Source of the DNA: Halomonas ramblicola
GTDB taxonomy: Bacteria; Pseudomonadota; Gammaproteobacteria; Pseudomonadales; Halomonadaceae
Length of the DNA: 64,000 bases
Direction: 5' to 3'
Assembly (NCBI RefSeq): GCF_030409215.1
Contig: NZ_JAUFPL010000018.1
Span: forward strand, 20,618 to 84,617
The translations under genes were made by a program, and so were the position numbers. Below the pieces are notes generated by a model. It was given only the letters and a program-made list of their open reading frames with translations, was not told the DNA's origin and ran no database searches. How positions within the stretch are numbered: position 1 is the stretch's first letter; each line of letters starts with the position of its first letter. Shown in pieces: positions 11,413 through 23,736 of the stretch.

Positions 11413-11592
11413 GACAAGTCTTCGGGGAGGCGCTGTGAACCCCTCCCTGGGCGCTACCGATTCCCTGCTTCGCTCTCGCATCCTGCTCCGCTTGCAGGGC
11501 CGGTGCTGGCCATCCATGGCCAGCCCGTTCGGAGCAGTGCTCCTCACCCCTGGAATAGGACCTCCCCTACGACTTGTCCCCGGCGCCCCTCA
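11413..11592. repeat. Palindromic intergenic element, copy A (longest)
   Basis: Imperfect terminal inverted repeats (GACAAGTC-ttc-GGGGAGG at 11413-11430, complementary to CCTCCCC-tac-GACTTGTC at 11561-11578) enclose a nested palindrome: CTGCTCCG at 11483 pairs with CGGAGCAG at 11530, and inside it GCTGGCCAT at 11505 pairs with ATGGCCAGC at 11516. The 34 bases at 11427-11460 recur at 27684-27717 with one difference, and the distal CCTC...CCCCGGCGCCCCTC arm recurs at 27736-27768 and, inverted, near 49011-49041. No coding frame is convincing. It looks like a non-autonomous (REP/MITE-like) element in the 270-bp gap before the M48 gene. Confidence 0.7.
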
Positions 11593-11622
11593 CCAACTCC
11601 CCTTGCGGCGGTTGCCTGGGTG

Positions 11623-12426
11623 TCAGGGCCTCGGGCAGTTGGGCGTCCGGCCGGCCTGACGGGCCTGCTCGTAGCGGCCCAGGGCGTCGTCCATGCGGGC
11701 CTGCAGGCCCTGCACGCGCTGGCCGTGGCTGGGGTGGCTGGACATCCAGGCCGGCGGCCGGGCGCCGCCCTGGGCGCTCATGTTCTCCCACAGCGCGAGG
11801 CTGGCGCGGGGATCGAAGCCGGCGTCGGCCATCAGCCGCAGGCCCAGCTCGTCGGCCTCGCTCTCATGGCGCCGCGAGAAGGGCATCAGGATGCCGTACT
11901 GGGCCCCCAGGCCCAGGGCCCCCATCAATTGCTGGCCGCCCTGGCCCTCCAGGCCGGCGGCCGAGGAGAGCACCGACAGGCCGAGCTGGGTGGCGGTCTG
12001 GGTGGAGACCCGCTCGTTGGCGTGGCGGGCCAGCACGTGGGTGATCTCGTGGCCGATCACCGCGGCCAGCTGGTCCTGGTTCTCGGCGATCTCCAGCAGG
12101 CCGGTGTTGACGCCCATGTAGCCGCCGGGCAGGGCGAAGGCGTTGGCATCCTCCGACTCGAAGACGCGGATCTGCCAGTCCTGGGACTGGCGCTGTTCGG
12201 CGGGCAGGGCCTGCACCAGGGCGTTGGCCACGCACTGCACGTAGCGTTGCGGGGCACCGCCCACGGTGGGCAGTTCCTGCTGGTACTGCTGGTAGGCCTG
12301 GGCGCCCATCTGGTCGAGCTGGGCGTCGGACGCCAGGGTCAATTGCTGGCGGCCGGTGGGCGAGGTGGTGCAGGCGGCCAGGGCAAGGCTCAGGGCACCG
12401 ATGGCGAGACAATGGATCCAGCGCAT
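11623..12426 (-). CDS. M48-family metalloprotease lipoprotein
   Basis: Periplasmic, membrane-anchored zinc protease of 267 residues. The start at MRWIHCLAIGALSLALAAC gives a signal peptide with a LAAC lipobox (cysteine at residue 19) and an AGGAGG ribosome site; the frame continues 30 codons upstream, but those would destroy the signal peptide. The catalytic motif is HEITHVLARH (HExxH) near 125, with the third-ligand region ESEADELGLRLM near 185. It resembles LoiP/YcaL-type envelope proteases that clear misfolded outer-membrane proteins; the exact orthologue is not resolved. It is divergent from the DUF815 ATPase. Confidence 0.9.
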   Translation of the reverse strand: MRWIHCLAIGALSLALAACTTSPTGRQQLTLASDAQLDQMGAQAYQQYQQELPTVGGAPQRYVQCVANALVQALPAEQRQSQDWQIRVFESEDANAFALPGGYMGVNTGLLEIAENQDQLAAVIGHEITHVLARHANERVSTQTATQLGLSVLSSAAGLEGQGGQQLMGALGLGAQYGILMPFSRRHESEADELGLRLMADAGFDPRASLALWENMSAQGGARPPAWMSSHPSHGQRVQGLQARMDDALGRYEQARQAGRTPNCPRP

Positions 12427-12542
12427 GGAAGGGTTCCTCCTTGTGGTCCGGCTCCTGTGACCCTGGACGGGGCCGCGCGGTTCGCCACAAGATACCCGGA
12501 ATGCCCGCCGGGTCAACCGTATCGCAGAGGAGACAAGGAAAC

Positions 12543-13409
12543 ATGGATGCCGAACTCGTCCGCCGCCTCACCCAATTGCTGGAGCGTGCGGAGCACTGGC
12601 TGCCTCCGGCGCCCCAGCCGGTGGACTGGTACCGGGATATCGCCGCCCTGTGGCAGCGCCACAGCCTGGGCGGCCACCTGGTGCCGGTCCCGTCCCGGGA
12701 CGCCCTGGGCCTCGACGACCTGCTGGGCATCGAGCGCCAGAAGCTGGCGCTGGTGGACAACACCCGCGCCTTCCTCCAGGGCCTGCCGGCCAACCACGCC
12801 CTGCTGTGGGGCTCGCGGGGCAGCGGCAAGTCGTCGCTGATCCGTGCCCTGCTCAATGCCCTGGCCCCCGAGGGGCTGCGCCTGGTGCAGGTGGACCGCC
12901 ACGACCTCTCCGGCCTGCCGACCCTGGTGGAGCAGCTGCGTCGCACGCCGCACCGCTTCGTGGTCTATTGCGACGACCTCTCCTTCGAGGGCCATGACGA
13001 TGCCTACAAGGCGCTGAAGAGCGTGCTCGACGGCGCCCTGACCGGGCCGCCAGAGAACGTGCTGCTCTACGCCACCTCCAATCGTCGCCACCTGCTGCCG
13101 GAGGCGATGAGCGACAACGACGCCTCGCGCCTGGTGGGCGATGAGCTGCACCACGGCGACGCCGTGGAGGAGAAGATCTCGCTCTCCGATCGCTTCGGGC
13201 TGTGGCTGGGCTTCCACCCCTTCAACCAGGATGTCTACCTGGAGGCGTGCTGCCACTGGGTGACCCAGTTGGGTGGCCGCGAGGACTGGAACGCCGAGGC
13301 CCGTGCCGAGGCGATCCGCTTCGCCACCCTGCGCGGCGGGCGCAGCGGTCGCGGCGCCTGGCAGTTCGCCAGCCAGTGGGTGGGCAGGCGCCGCCTGCAC
13401 GGGGAGTAG
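12543..13409 (+). CDS. DUF815-family P-loop ATPase
   Basis: A 288-residue AAA-like ATPase of the DUF815 group. The Walker A motif GSRGSGKSSLIRALL is near 91 and the Walker B-like stretch RFVVYCDDLSFE near 140, followed by sensor-type LLYATSNRRHLLPE near 180. The start is the ATG after GAGGAG; an upstream in-frame extension was rejected because it reads through the neighbour's promoter. The biological role of DUF815 is not known to me. It is widespread and usually monocistronic, as here. Confidence 0.88.
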   Translation: MDAELVRRLTQLLERAEHWLPPAPQPVDWYRDIAALWQRHSLGGHLVPVPSRDALGLDDLLGIERQKLALVDNTRAFLQGLPANHALLWGSRGSGKSSLIRALLNALAPEGLRLVQVDRHDLSGLPTLVEQLRRTPHRFVVYCDDLSFEGHDDAYKALKSVLDGALTGPPENVLLYATSNRRHLLPEAMSDNDASRLVGDELHHGDAVEEKISLSDRFGLWLGFHPFNQDVYLEACCHWVTQLGGREDWNAEARAEAIRFATLRGGRSGRGAWQFASQWVGRRRLHGE

Positions 13410-13522
13410 CGACAAGGACCGAGGCTGCGCCTTTGGGGCAGCCCCCACCACGACTTCCGTGACGTAAGCGGCATGTTCGGTGCAGATCCTCGGCGGCCAG
13501 CTCCCTTGCCGCTCCCTTGGGC

Positions 13523-14149
13523 TCAGCCCTGGGGGATCAGGGTGCCGTCCTCGCCCACGCCCAGGCGGAGGGTGGGCGTGAGCAGGCCGGCGGGCAGGGT
13601 CATGCCCAGGCCGCGCAGGTCGCCGGGGGTGATGGCCAGCTCGCTGCCGGGCGGCAGCTCCCCGCGGTTGGCCAACTGGGTGGCCAGCTCCACCATGGGC
13701 GCCAGCCGCTCGCGGTCGCCGCCCAGCAGGTCGAAGGCCACCGGTAGGCGCAGGTTGGCGTCGTCGCCGGAGGTCAGGGTGACGTCCTCGTCGTAGTCGC
13801 CGCTGACCGGGTCGACGCCGGGCATGTCCAGGGTCCAGCGGAAGCCGGCCATCTCCACCGCGGGCATGCCGGTGGGCAGCCCCAGGCCCATGGCCAGGGT
13901 CGCCTGCACCGGCAGGCTGCCGGCGCCCAGGCTCGACAGCGCCAGCGACATGACATCGCTGGTGTCGAGGCCGGCCTGGAGGGTATAAGGGCCGATGCGC
14001 ACCTCCTCCACCCCCAAGGAGGTGACCGCCAGGCGGAAGGCGAACAGGCCGGTCGAGGGCAGCGCCAGGCAGCCGGCGAGCAGGGCGGAGAGACAGAGGG
14101 GAGCGAGCAGGCGCCAGCGCCGGGCGCGAAGGGTTCGGGAGAGCGGCAT
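13523..14149 (-). CDS. Predicted lipoprotein, unknown function
   Basis: A 208-residue protein with a basic N-terminus and signal peptide ending in LSALLAGC (lipobox; cysteine near 27). The mature part is rich in short beta-strand-like segments and aliphatic residues with few charged clusters, and is not assigned to a family; an LEA14-like or lipid-binding beta fold is possible but unproven. The start is set at MPLSRTLRARR, and 18 upstream codons were discarded. It is convergent with the DUF815 gene, and the 200 bp between it and der holds nothing I can identify. Confidence 0.65.
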   Translation of the reverse strand: MPLSRTLRARRWRLLAPLCLSALLAGCLALPSTGLFAFRLAVTSLGVEEVRIGPYTLQAGLDTSDVMSLALSSLGAGSLPVQATLAMGLGLPTGMPAVEMAGFRWTLDMPGVDPVSGDYDEDVTLTSGDDANLRLPVAFDLLGGDRERLAPMVELATQLANRGELPPGSELAITPGDLRGLGMTLPAGLLTPTLRLGVGEDGTLIPQG

Positions 14150-14349
14150 GGAGGGGCTCCGGTGGTGGGGGCGACGGTCCTGTGCGCCGTTGCTGCAGCG
14201 CAAGGCAGCGTATTTGAGGCCGCCGGGCCCCGGCTGTCAATGGCCACCCCGCCCCGGGTGCACACCCTCGAATCCTCCCTGTCGCAGGCCGCCGACGTCC
14301 AGGCCGGCCCACGACGAGGGCCGGGCATCCGACTCCCGTCTGGCGCGGG

Positions 14350-15756
14350 TCAGCGGCGGCGACCGCCGCGCGCCTCCCGGGTGCGGCCGAGCTCGCGCTG
14401 CTTGGCCTTCTCCCGGTCGCTGGCGCCGGCCAGCTTGTCGTAGGGGTTCTTGCCGGAGCGGAACTCGAAGCGCATCGGCGTGCCGCGCACCTTGAGCACC
14501 TTGCGGAAGGTGTTGATGAGGTAGCGGCGGTAGGCCTCGGGCAGGGCCTCGGTCTGGTTGCCGTGGACCACGATGATCGGCGGGTTGCTGCCGCCCTGGT
14601 GAGCCATGCGCAGCTTGATGCGCCGCCCGCGCACCATGGGCGGCTGGTGGGCCTCCACGGCGTCCTGGAGGAGGGTGGTCAGGCGGTTGGTGGACCAGTG
14701 GGCGTTGGCCGAGGCGAAGGCGCGCTCGAGGGAGGGGTAGAGGTCGCCCACCCCGGTGCCGTGCAGCGCCGAGATGAAGTGCAGGTCGGCGTAGTCGGTG
14801 AAGCCCAGGCGGCGCTTGATCTCGGCGCGCATCCTGTCCTTCGCCTCGTGCTCCAGGCCGTCCCACTTGTTGACCGCCAGCACCAGGGCGCGGCCGCTGG
14901 TCAGCACATAGTCGAGCAGGTGCAGGTCCTGCTCGACGAGGCCGGAGCGGGCGTCGAGCACCATGATGGCGACATGGCACTCCTTGATCGCTTCCAGGGT
15001 CTTGATGATCGAGAACTTCTCGGCGATCTCACGGACGTTCTTGCGTCGTCGGACGCCGGCGGTGTCCACCAGCACATAGGGCTTGCCGCGCCGCTCGAAG
15101 GGAATCTCGATGGCGTCACGGGTGGTGCCGGCCTCGTCGAACACCACCACCCGCTCCTCGCCGAGCAGGCGGTTGACCAGGGTCGACTTGCCCACGTTGG
15201 GGCGGCCGATCACGCCGATGCGGATGCCCTTGGTGCCGGTGTCGGCGGGGATGCTCTCGTCGCGCTCGGGGAAGGGCGCGAGCACCTCCTCGATCAGGGT
15301 GGTGACGTTGCGGCCGTGGGCGGCGGCGATGGGGTGCGGGTCGCCGAGCCCCAGCTGCCAGAAGTCGGCCATGGCGGCATGCTCTTCCAGGCCGTCGGTC
15401 TTGTTGACCACCAGCCAGGTCTTCTTCTGGTTGACCCGCAGGTGGTTGGCGATGGCCTCGTCGGCGACGTTGAGCCCGGCGCGGGCGTCGACCATGAACA
15501 GCACGATGTCGGCCTCGTCGATGGCCTGCAGCGACTGTTCGGCCATGACCGCATTGATGCCCGCCTCGTCGCCGCTGATGCCGCCGGTGTCGATCACCGT
15601 GTAGGCCTTGCCGCCGAGCACGCCGTTGCCGTACTTGCGGTCGCGGGTCAGCCCCGGGAAGTCGGCCACCAGGGCGTCGCGGGAGCGGGTCAGGCGGTTG
15701 AACAGGGTCGACTTGCCCACGTTGGGGCGGCCGACCAGGGCGATCACTGGGGTCAT
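14350..15756 (-). CDS. der: Ribosome-assembly GTPase Der (EngA)
   Basis: Double-Era-like GTPase for 50S maturation, 468 residues. Two complete G domains are seen: G1 [14 protein letters not shown] at residue 9 and [14 protein letters not shown] near 187, G3 DTGG and DTAGVR, G4 NKTD and NKWD, followed by the KH-like domain ([12 protein letters not shown] near 385). The start at MTPVIALVG overlaps the bamB stop by 4 bp; the much longer open frame upstream is the antisense-like shadow of bamB and was rejected. It is the last gene of the hisS-yfgM-bamB-der operon. Confidence 0.97.
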   Translation of the reverse strand: MTPVIALVGRPNVGKSTLFNRLTRSRDALVADFPGLTRDRKYGNGVLGGKAYTVIDTGGISGDEAGINAVMAEQSLQAIDEADIVLFMVDARAGLNVADEAIANHLRVNQKKTWLVVNKTDGLEEHAAMADFWQLGLGDPHPIAAAHGRNVTTLIEEVLAPFPERDESIPADTGTKGIRIGVIGRPNVGKSTLVNRLLGEERVVVFDEAGTTRDAIEIPFERRGKPYVLVDTAGVRRRKNVREIAEKFSIIKTLEAIKECHVAIMVLDARSGLVEQDLHLLDYVLTSGRALVLAVNKWDGLEHEAKDRMRAEIKRRLGFTDYADLHFISALHGTGVGDLYPSLERAFASANAHWSTNRLTTLLQDAVEAHQPPMVRGRRIKLRMAHQGGSNPPIIVVHGNQTEALPEAYRRYLINTFRKVLKVRGTPMRFEFRSGKNPYDKLAGASDREKAKQRELGRTREARGGRRR

Positions 15757-16901
15757 CGGAGGTCCAGGGTCTCGAGGCTGCCGTCGTTGGCCAGCACGTG
15801 GATGCGGTTGCCATCGGTGACCGGGCGTACGCTGATGCCGGAGCCGTCGATGCGCTCGCGGCCCACCAGCTCGCCGCTGCGGGCGTCGATCAGGTGCAGG
15901 TAGCCCTCGAAGTCGCCGAACACCAGGTGGCCGTCGGCGAAGGCGGGCGAGGTGGGCTGGCGACCCTCCAGGGCCGCGTTGCGCCAGACTTCGTCGCCGC
16001 TGTCGACGTCCAGGGCCAGGATGCGGCCCGATTCCTCGACCACGAACAGCAGGTCGCCCACCACGATGGGGGTGTGGAAGCTGGAGAGTTCCCGGGCCCA
16101 CAGGGGTTCGCCGCGGGTCGCCTCCAGCGCCACCAGGCGACCGTTGTAGCTGGTCACGAAGAGGCGGCCGTCGGGGGTCAGCACCGGCTGGCCGGCCAGG
16201 TCCACCAGGCGTTCGATGTCGCTGCGGCCCTGGGCCACGGCGATGCGCTGCTCCCACAGTGGCTGGCCGCTGCGGTTGTCGAGGGTCACCAGGCGGCCGT
16301 TGGCGAAGCCGGCGAAGGTGACCGGATCGATCACCGTGGGCGTGCCGGTGCCGCGCAGGGTCAGTGAGGGCAGGTTGGCGCTGTAGCTCCAGCGCTGGTC
16401 GCCGCTGGTGCGATCCAGGGCGGTGACGCTGCCGTCGACGCCCTGCACCACCAGCAACTGCTGGTTGGGCTGAGGGGCGGCCAATACCTCGCTGGGCACC
16501 CGGGCGCGCCAGCGCACGCTGCCGTCGTCCTGGTCGATGGCCAGCACCTCGCCGTTGCGGGTGCCCAGGTAGACCTCGCCGGCCACGGCGGTCAGGGCGC
16601 TGGAGACCGGCACCTCGAGCTCCACCTCCCAGCGGGTCTCGCCGTCGTCGGCATCGAAGGCGAACAGCTCGCCGTTCACGTCGGCGGCGAAGACGGCGTC
16701 GCCGTCGCGGGCGGGGGCGATGGGGTAGCCGGCGCGGCCGAGGCCGTCACCGGCGCCTTCGCGCCAGGCGCGCTCCAGGCTGACGCGCGCGTCGAAGTCG
16801 CCGAGCTCCTTGGGCGGATACTGCGGTTCCACGTCGTTGCCGGCACAGCCGGCCAGCAGGGTCAGGCCCGCCAGGGCGGCGATCAGGAGGGTCGGTTTCA
16901 T
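15753..16901 (-). CDS. bamB: Outer-membrane assembly factor BamB
   Basis: Lipoprotein of the BAM complex, 382 residues. The signal peptide ends in LTLLAGC (cysteine at 19). An eight-bladed PQQ-like beta-propeller follows, with repeated blade motifs such as [74 protein letters not shown] and [14 protein letters not shown]. It is translationally coupled to both neighbours (4-bp overlaps with yfgM upstream and der downstream). Confidence 0.97.
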   Translation of the reverse strand: MKPTLLIAALAGLTLLAGCAGNDVEPQYPPKELGDFDARVSLERAWREGAGDGLGRAGYPIAPARDGDAVFAADVNGELFAFDADDGETRWEVELEVPVSSALTAVAGEVYLGTRNGEVLAIDQDDGSVRWRARVPSEVLAAPQPNQQLLVVQGVDGSVTALDRTSGDQRWSYSANLPSLTLRGTGTPTVIDPVTFAGFANGRLVTLDNRSGQPLWEQRIAVAQGRSDIERLVDLAGQPVLTPDGRLFVTSYNGRLVALEATRGEPLWARELSSFHTPIVVGDLLFVVEESGRILALDVDSGDEVWRNAALEGRQPTSPAFADGHLVFGDFEGYLHLIDARSGELVGRERIDGSGISVRPVTDGNRIHVLANDGSLETLDLR

Positions 16902-17563
16902 GAGTCGAGTCCCTGGTTGTCAAGACCTAAGTTGTCGAGCTTGAGCTGGACGCCGTAGAGCGGCTGGTCGTCGGCCTCGGCGAGCTCCAGGGCCTCGCGC
17001 CAGGCCTCGCCGGCCTTGTCGTCGCGGCCCAGGGCATGGTGGGCGTCGCCGCGCACCTCGGCGCGCTGGGCGGCCAGGGCCTCGGGTACCCCCGCCTCGA
17101 GGGTGGCCAGGGCCGCCTCGGCGTCGCCGTCGGCGAGTTGCAGGCGGGCCAGGCGCAGCCGCGCCAGGCCGGTCACGTAGTCGCGACGCCCGGCGTCGAT
17201 CACCGCCTCCAGGCTGGCCCGGGCGGTGGCGTTGTCGCCCTGGGTCACGGCCAGCCGGGCGTCGATCAGCCGGGCCAGGTCGGCGTAGAGGGTCGTGCCG
17301 TGCTCGTCGACGATCTCGGTCACCAGGGCGCGGGCCTCGGGCAGGCGCTCCTCGTCGAGGGTCTCGCCGCCGGTCAGGTTGATCAGCTGTTGATAGCGCA
17401 TGGAGGCGGCGGTGGCCTGGTTCTCCTGATAGCCCTGCCAGGCATTCCAGCCGATCACGCCGGCGGCGGCGATGGCCACCCCGGCCACCAGCGCCAGCCC
17501 GTTCTCCTTCCACCAGCGCTTCAGCGCCTCGACCTGTTCTTCTTCGGTTCTCAGCTCCGCCAC
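16898..17563 (-). CDS. yfgM: YfgM-family ancillary SecYEG translocon subunit
   Basis: A 221-residue protein with a cytoplasmic start MAELRTEEEQVEALKRWWKENG, one membrane segment at about 23-42 and a periplasmic TPR-like helical domain. YfgM family members associate with SecYEG and periplasmic chaperones such as PpiD. It sits between hisS (28 bp upstream) and bamB (4-bp overlap), the conserved order. Confidence 0.92.
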   Translation of the reverse strand: MAELRTEEEQVEALKRWWKENGLALVAGVAIAAAGVIGWNAWQGYQENQATAASMRYQQLINLTGGETLDEERLPEARALVTEIVDEHGTTLYADLARLIDARLAVTQGDNATARASLEAVIDAGRRDYVTGLARLRLARLQLADGDAEAALATLEAGVPEALAAQRAEVRGDAHHALGRDDKAGEAWREALELAEADDQPLYGVQLKLDNLGLDNQGLDS

Positions 17564-17591
17564 GGGCGGTCTCCTCTGTGTCGGTTCGCCG

Positions 17592-18896
<1,305 letters not shown>

Positions 18897-18925
18897 CGGT
18901 TGCTCCTTGATGGGTCGCCGGCGGC

Positions 18926-20041
18926 TCAGGCGTCGCGGGCGATCACGTCCTTCTCGGCCTGCTCCTTCTCGCGCACCTTGTCGCGGATCAGCCGCTCCAG
19001 GTCGTCGACCAGGTGGTCGTTGCGCAGCTTGCTGGCCGGCTTGCCGTCGATGTAGACGAGGTTGGCCGGCGAGCCGCCGGTCAGGCCGATGTCGCTCTCC
19101 TTGGCCTCGCCGGGGCCGTTGACCACGCAGCCGATCACCGAGACGTCGAGCGGGGTCATGACGTCCTCGAGGCGCTCCTCCAGGGCGTTCATGGTGCCGA
19201 TGACGTCGAAGTTCTGGCGCGAGCAGCTGGGACAGGCGACGAAGTTGATGCCCTTGCTGCGCAGGCGCAGGCTCTTGAGCATGTCGAAGCCGACCTTGAT
19301 CTCCTCGACCGGGTCGGCGGCCAGCGATACCCGGATGGTGTCGCCGATGCCGTCCATCAGCAGCATGCCCAGCCCGATGGAGGACTTGACGGTGCCCGAG
19401 CGCAGCCCGCCCGCCTCGGTGATGCCGAGGTGCAGCGGCTGCTCGATGCGGCCGGCCAGCTCGCGGTAGGCGGCCACTGCCATGAAGACGTCGGAGGCCT
19501 TGACGCTGACCTTGAAGTCGGGGAAGTCGAGGCGCTCCAGGTGGTCGATGTGGCGCATCGCCGACTCGACCAGCGCCGCCGGGGTGGGCTCGCCGTACTT
19601 CTTCTGCAGGTCCTTCTCCAGCGAGCCGGCGTTGACGCCGATGCGGATCGGGATGCCGTTGTCGCGGGCGGCGCCGACCACCGCCCGGACACGATCCTCC
19701 CGGCCGATATTGCCGGGGTTGATGCGCAGGCAGTCGACGCCGAGCTCGGCGACGCGCAGGGCGATCCGGTAGTCGAAGTGGATGTCGGCCACCAGGGGGA
19801 TGGCCACGTGCTGCTTGATCCGGCCGAAGGCCTCGGCGGCGTCCATGCTGGGCACCGAGACGCGCACGATATCGGCCCCGGCGGCTTCCAGCTGGCGGAT
19901 CTGCGCCACGGTGGCGGCCACGTCCAGGGTGTCGGTGTTGGTCATGCTCTGCACGGAGATGGGGGCGTCGCCCCCGACCGGCACCCGGCCGACGTGGATC
20001 TGGCGTGACTTGCGACGAACGATGGGGGATGCTGCGTGCAT
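18926..20041 (-). CDS. ispG: 4-hydroxy-3-methylbut-2-enyl diphosphate synthase
   Basis: [4Fe-4S] enzyme of the MEP isoprenoid pathway, 371 residues, starting [18 protein letters not shown]. Conserved stretches are [36 protein letters not shown] (cluster cysteines) near 265 and [15 protein letters not shown] near 305 (third cysteine). An in-frame ATG 24 codons upstream was rejected because it reads into the end of rodZ. Its electron and cluster supply depends on the reduced isc set noted in this window. Confidence 0.96.
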   Translation of the reverse strand: MHAASPIVRRKSRQIHVGRVPVGGDAPISVQSMTNTDTLDVAATVAQIRQLEAAGADIVRVSVPSMDAAEAFGRIKQHVAIPLVADIHFDYRIALRVAELGVDCLRINPGNIGREDRVRAVVGAARDNGIPIRIGVNAGSLEKDLQKKYGEPTPAALVESAMRHIDHLERLDFPDFKVSVKASDVFMAVAAYRELAGRIEQPLHLGITEAGGLRSGTVKSSIGLGMLLMDGIGDTIRVSLAADPVEEIKVGFDMLKSLRLRSKGINFVACPSCSRQNFDVIGTMNALEERLEDVMTPLDVSVIGCVVNGPGEAKESDIGLTGGSPANLVYIDGKPASKLRNDHLVDDLERLIRDKVREKEQAEKDVIARDA

Positions 20042-20051
20042 GGCGACGGTA

Positions 20052-21053
20052 TCACTCTCCCAGGGTGAAGCGGGCGACGTTGTTGGCCCCGGCGCGCGCG
20101 CCGAGATCGACACTCTCGCCCTGCCAGACCAGTTCGACGCCGGTGGCGTTGCCCACGGTCAGGCGGAAGGGCGGTTCGCCTTCGACGCTCGCCGTGGTGC
20201 CGGGTTCCTGCAGGCCGACGAAGATGCGCTGGTTGTCGGCGTCGAAGATCTCGGTCCAGGACTGCTCGTTGAAGGTCAGCTCCAGCTGGCGCGGGTCGAC
20301 GGCCGGGGCCTCGGACTCGTCCTCGGCGCTCTCGCTGGCCTCTTCGGCCTCGTCCGGGGCGGCGGCGGCCTCCGCGTCCGGCAGCTCGCTGCCCTCCGCG
20401 GGGGGCGCGTCGACCGTCGCCGTGTCCCCCGCCGGGGCGTCGGCCGCATTCGCCGGGCCGTCGGCCGCGGCGAGGTCTGCGCTGGGCGCGGCGTCGACCG
20501 TCTCCTCGGGCAGTGGCGGCAGGCTCTCGGGCTCGGCGGGGGCCGCGGCGTTGGATTCGGTGACTGTGGTGGAGCCGTCGAGGCTGTCCACCGACACCGG
20601 GTCGCTATTGCCGATGCGGGGCGGCTCGTTGCCACCGCGGCTCTGCCACCACAGCAGCGTCAGGCCGACCAGGCCGGCGATCACCAGCAGGGTGACCAGG
20701 CGGAACAGCCAGGCGCCGAGGCGCGACGGCGGCTTGGTGACGTGCACCGGGGTGACCTTGCGCTGGGCGGCGTCCTCGTGGCCGAAGCGGGTGCGGTAGG
20801 CGTCCAGCACGGGGCGGTCGTCGATGCCCAGCAGGTGGGCATAGGCACGCAGGTAGCCGCGCCGGTAGGTGGCGATCGGCACCTCGTCGTAGCTGTCCTC
20901 CTCCAGGCCACGAATCACCGCTGGCCGGAGGTTGAGCGCGCCGGCCACCTCGGAGACGGAGAGGCCCTGGGACTCGCGCTCGCGCCTCAGCTGCTCGCCC
21001 GGCGAGGCCGAGACGTCAGCATCGGTCAGATCCGGTTCGTGGGTGTCGCTCAT
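20052..21053 (-). CDS. rodZ: Cytoskeleton/cell-shape protein RodZ
   Basis: Bitopic inner-membrane protein linking MreB to the wall machinery, 333 residues. A Cro/XRE-type helix-turn-helix ([23 protein letters not shown]) at about 23-90 is followed by a basic juxtamembrane region, one membrane segment near 130-150, a long Ala/Glu/Pro/Asp-rich periplasmic linker and a C-terminal DUF4115 beta domain ([13 protein letters not shown]). The extremely acidic linker fits halophile periplasm. The start is the ATG preceding [10 protein letters not shown]; the longer frame overlaps pilW and is spurious. Confidence 0.92.
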   Translation of the reverse strand: MSDTHEPDLTDADVSASPGEQLRRERESQGLSVSEVAGALNLRPAVIRGLEEDSYDEVPIATYRRGYLRAYAHLLGIDDRPVLDAYRTRFGHEDAAQRKVTPVHVTKPPSRLGAWLFRLVTLLVIAGLVGLTLLWWQSRGGNEPPRIGNSDPVSVDSLDGSTTVTESNAAAPAEPESLPPLPEETVDAAPSADLAAADGPANAADAPAGDTATVDAPPAEGSELPDAEAAAAPDEAEEASESAEDESEAPAVDPRQLELTFNEQSWTEIFDADNQRIFVGLQEPGTTASVEGEPPFRLTVGNATGVELVWQGESVDLGARAGANNVARFTLGE

Positions 21054-21084
21054 GGCGGAGCATTCCTTCGTCAGTGGTCGTGGG

Positions 21085-21816
21085 TCAGGGCGCCGAGGGG
21101 CTCCCCTCCAGCTGTTCGGCATAGACGGCGGCGGTCTCGCCGTCGCCCTGGGCGCGGGCGATCTCCTCGGCCAGCCGCAGGGCCTCTGGGCGCGGGCCGG
21201 CCAGGCGCATGAAGGCCTCGATCTGCTGCCGCGCCCGGGCCAGGTTGTTCTCGGCGTACTCCAGCTCGGCCAGGGTGTAGTAGCTGCGCGCCGCCCGCGG
21301 GTCGATATCCTGGGCGCGCTGCAGGCTCTGCCGGGCCGCCTTCGTCTCGCCGAGTTCGAGCCGGCACTGGCCGAGGTTGGCGAACAGCTGGGCGCGGTTG
21401 GGGTACTGGGCATCGCCGGAGGCCCGGTCCAGCTGCTCGCAGGCCTCGCGGACCCGCCCCTGGCCATACAGGAAGGCCGCGTAGTTGTTGCGCGCCCGGG
21501 TGAAGTCGGCGTCGGCGGACAGGGCGCGACGGAAGGTCTCGTCGGCCAGGTCGCGCTCCCCCTGGCGCTGGTAGACCATGGCCATGGCCTGCAGGGCCTC
21601 GGCGTCGTCGGGGTCGATCTCCAGGGCGCGGTCCAGGGCTCCCATGGCGCGCCTCAGGTTGTCGCGTTCCAGATAGGCGACGCCCAACTGGGTGTAGGCG
21701 GCGGCGGGATCCTCGTCGCGCTCGCCACCGGCCACGCCTTGGGGCTGGGTGGCGCAGCCGGCGAGCCACAGGGCCCCCAGCAGGACGGCGGCGGGCAGGC
21801 GATAACGGCGCGTCAT
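21085..21816 (-). CDS. pilW: Type IV pilus biogenesis/stability lipoprotein PilW (PilF)
   Basis: Pilotin needed for outer-membrane targeting of the PilQ secretin. The 243 residues start with a signal peptide ending in LWLAGC (lipobox), followed by several TPR repeats (YTQLGVAYLERDNLRRAMGALDRALEIDPDD; YYTLAELEYAENNLARARQQ). The rlmN-pilW-rodZ-ispG order is the gammaproteobacterial one. With tsaP it implies a type IV pilus system whose main genes are outside this window. Confidence 0.92.
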   Translation of the reverse strand: MTRRYRLPAAVLLGALWLAGCATQPQGVAGGERDEDPAAAYTQLGVAYLERDNLRRAMGALDRALEIDPDDAEALQAMAMVYQRQGERDLADETFRRALSADADFTRARNNYAAFLYGQGRVREACEQLDRASGDAQYPNRAQLFANLGQCRLELGETKAARQSLQRAQDIDPRAARSYYTLAELEYAENNLARARQQIEAFMRLAGPRPEALRLAEEIARAQGDGETAAVYAEQLEGSPSAP

Positions 21817-21938
21817 GGTTTCCTCCGGACGATCGACAGCCTCCCTCCGGCGGCGTGCCGCGCGCGGACGAGTGCCGGGGGGAAACAGGGCCTGACCATC
21901 AAAGCGTTGTGCCCGGTCGAAGTCAAGGTGGCCCCCGC

Positions 21939-23066
<1,128 letters not shown>

Positions 23067-23139
23067 GGCGGTCAGCGGGTCGTGGGGCAGTGGAGGGCGG
23101 CGGCCGGAGGGCGGGGGAGACTCCCCGCCCCTGGGCCGA

Positions 23140-23565
23140 TCAGCGCGGGCAGATCTCGTCGGCACCAAAGAAGTAGGCCACTTCGCGCTCGGCGGACTCG
23201 GGGGAGTCGGAGCCGTGCACGGCGTTGGCGTCGATGGTCTCGGCGAAGTCCGCGCGGATGGTGCCCGGCGCGGCTTCTTGGGGGTTGGTGGCGCCCATCA
23301 GGTCGCGGTTCCTGGCGATGGCGTCCTCGCCTTCCAGCACCTGCACCACCACCGGGCCGGAGGTCATGAAGCCCACCAAGTCCTTGAAGAAGGGGCGCTC
23401 CTTGTGCTCGGCGTAGAAGCCCTCGGCCTGCTCCTGGGAGAGGCGCTGCATCTTGGCGGCGACGACCTGGAGGCCGGCCCTCTCGAAGCGGGCGATGATC
23501 TCGCCGATGGCGTTCTTGGCGACGGCGTCGGGCTTGATGATGGACAGGGTGCGCTGGTTGGCCAT
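23140..23565 (-). CDS. ndk: Nucleoside diphosphate kinase
   Basis: Balances NTP pools through a phosphohistidine intermediate. The 141 residues contain [14 protein letters not shown] at the start, the [18 protein letters not shown] stretch and [16 protein letters not shown] with the catalytic histidine near 117. The ndk-rlmN linkage is conserved. In related genomes the gene upstream of ndk is the end of the isc operon (fdx/iscX); here it is iscA. Confidence 0.97.
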   Translation of the reverse strand: MANQRTLSIIKPDAVAKNAIGEIIARFERAGLQVVAAKMQRLSQEQAEGFYAEHKERPFFKDLVGFMTSGPVVVQVLEGEDAIARNRDLMGATNPQEAAPGTIRADFAETIDANAVHGSDSPESAEREVAYFFGADEICPR

Positions 23566-23610
23566 TGGGGTCTCCAGTGGAAGCGTGGTTGACGTGGTGT
23601 CGATGGATAG

Positions 23611-23654
23611 CGCCGCGCCGCCCCTGGCTCCCCGGGGGAGAGGGCGGCGCGGCG
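23611..23654. repeat. GC-rich inverted repeat downstream of iscA
   Basis: CGCCGCGCCGCCC (23611-23623) pairs with GGGCGGCGCGGCG (23642-23654), a perfect 13-bp stem around an 18-base loop in the 171-bp iscA-ndk gap. It lacks a T run on the minus strand, so it could be an mRNA-end stabiliser or a weak terminator of the isc transcript. It marks the spot where iscU-hscBA-fdx-iscX would be expected to continue in relatives. Confidence 0.5.
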
Positions 23655-23736
23655 AATCGGGTGATGCGGTTCGGCTGTGCGCCGACTGGGCCGCGATTAT
23701 AGCGCCCCGGGCGGGCGTTGAACAATCGTCGCCGGG

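Noticed and set aside
13410..13522. GCGACAAG at the start of the DUF815 3' gap as a fourth copy of the palindromic element
   Set aside because: Only about 8 bases agree and no paired arm or core block follows.
14350..16257. A Der protein with a 167-residue N-terminal extension
   Set aside because: The extra part is an out-of-frame reading of bamB; the real start overlaps the bamB stop by 4 bp and gives a standard Der.
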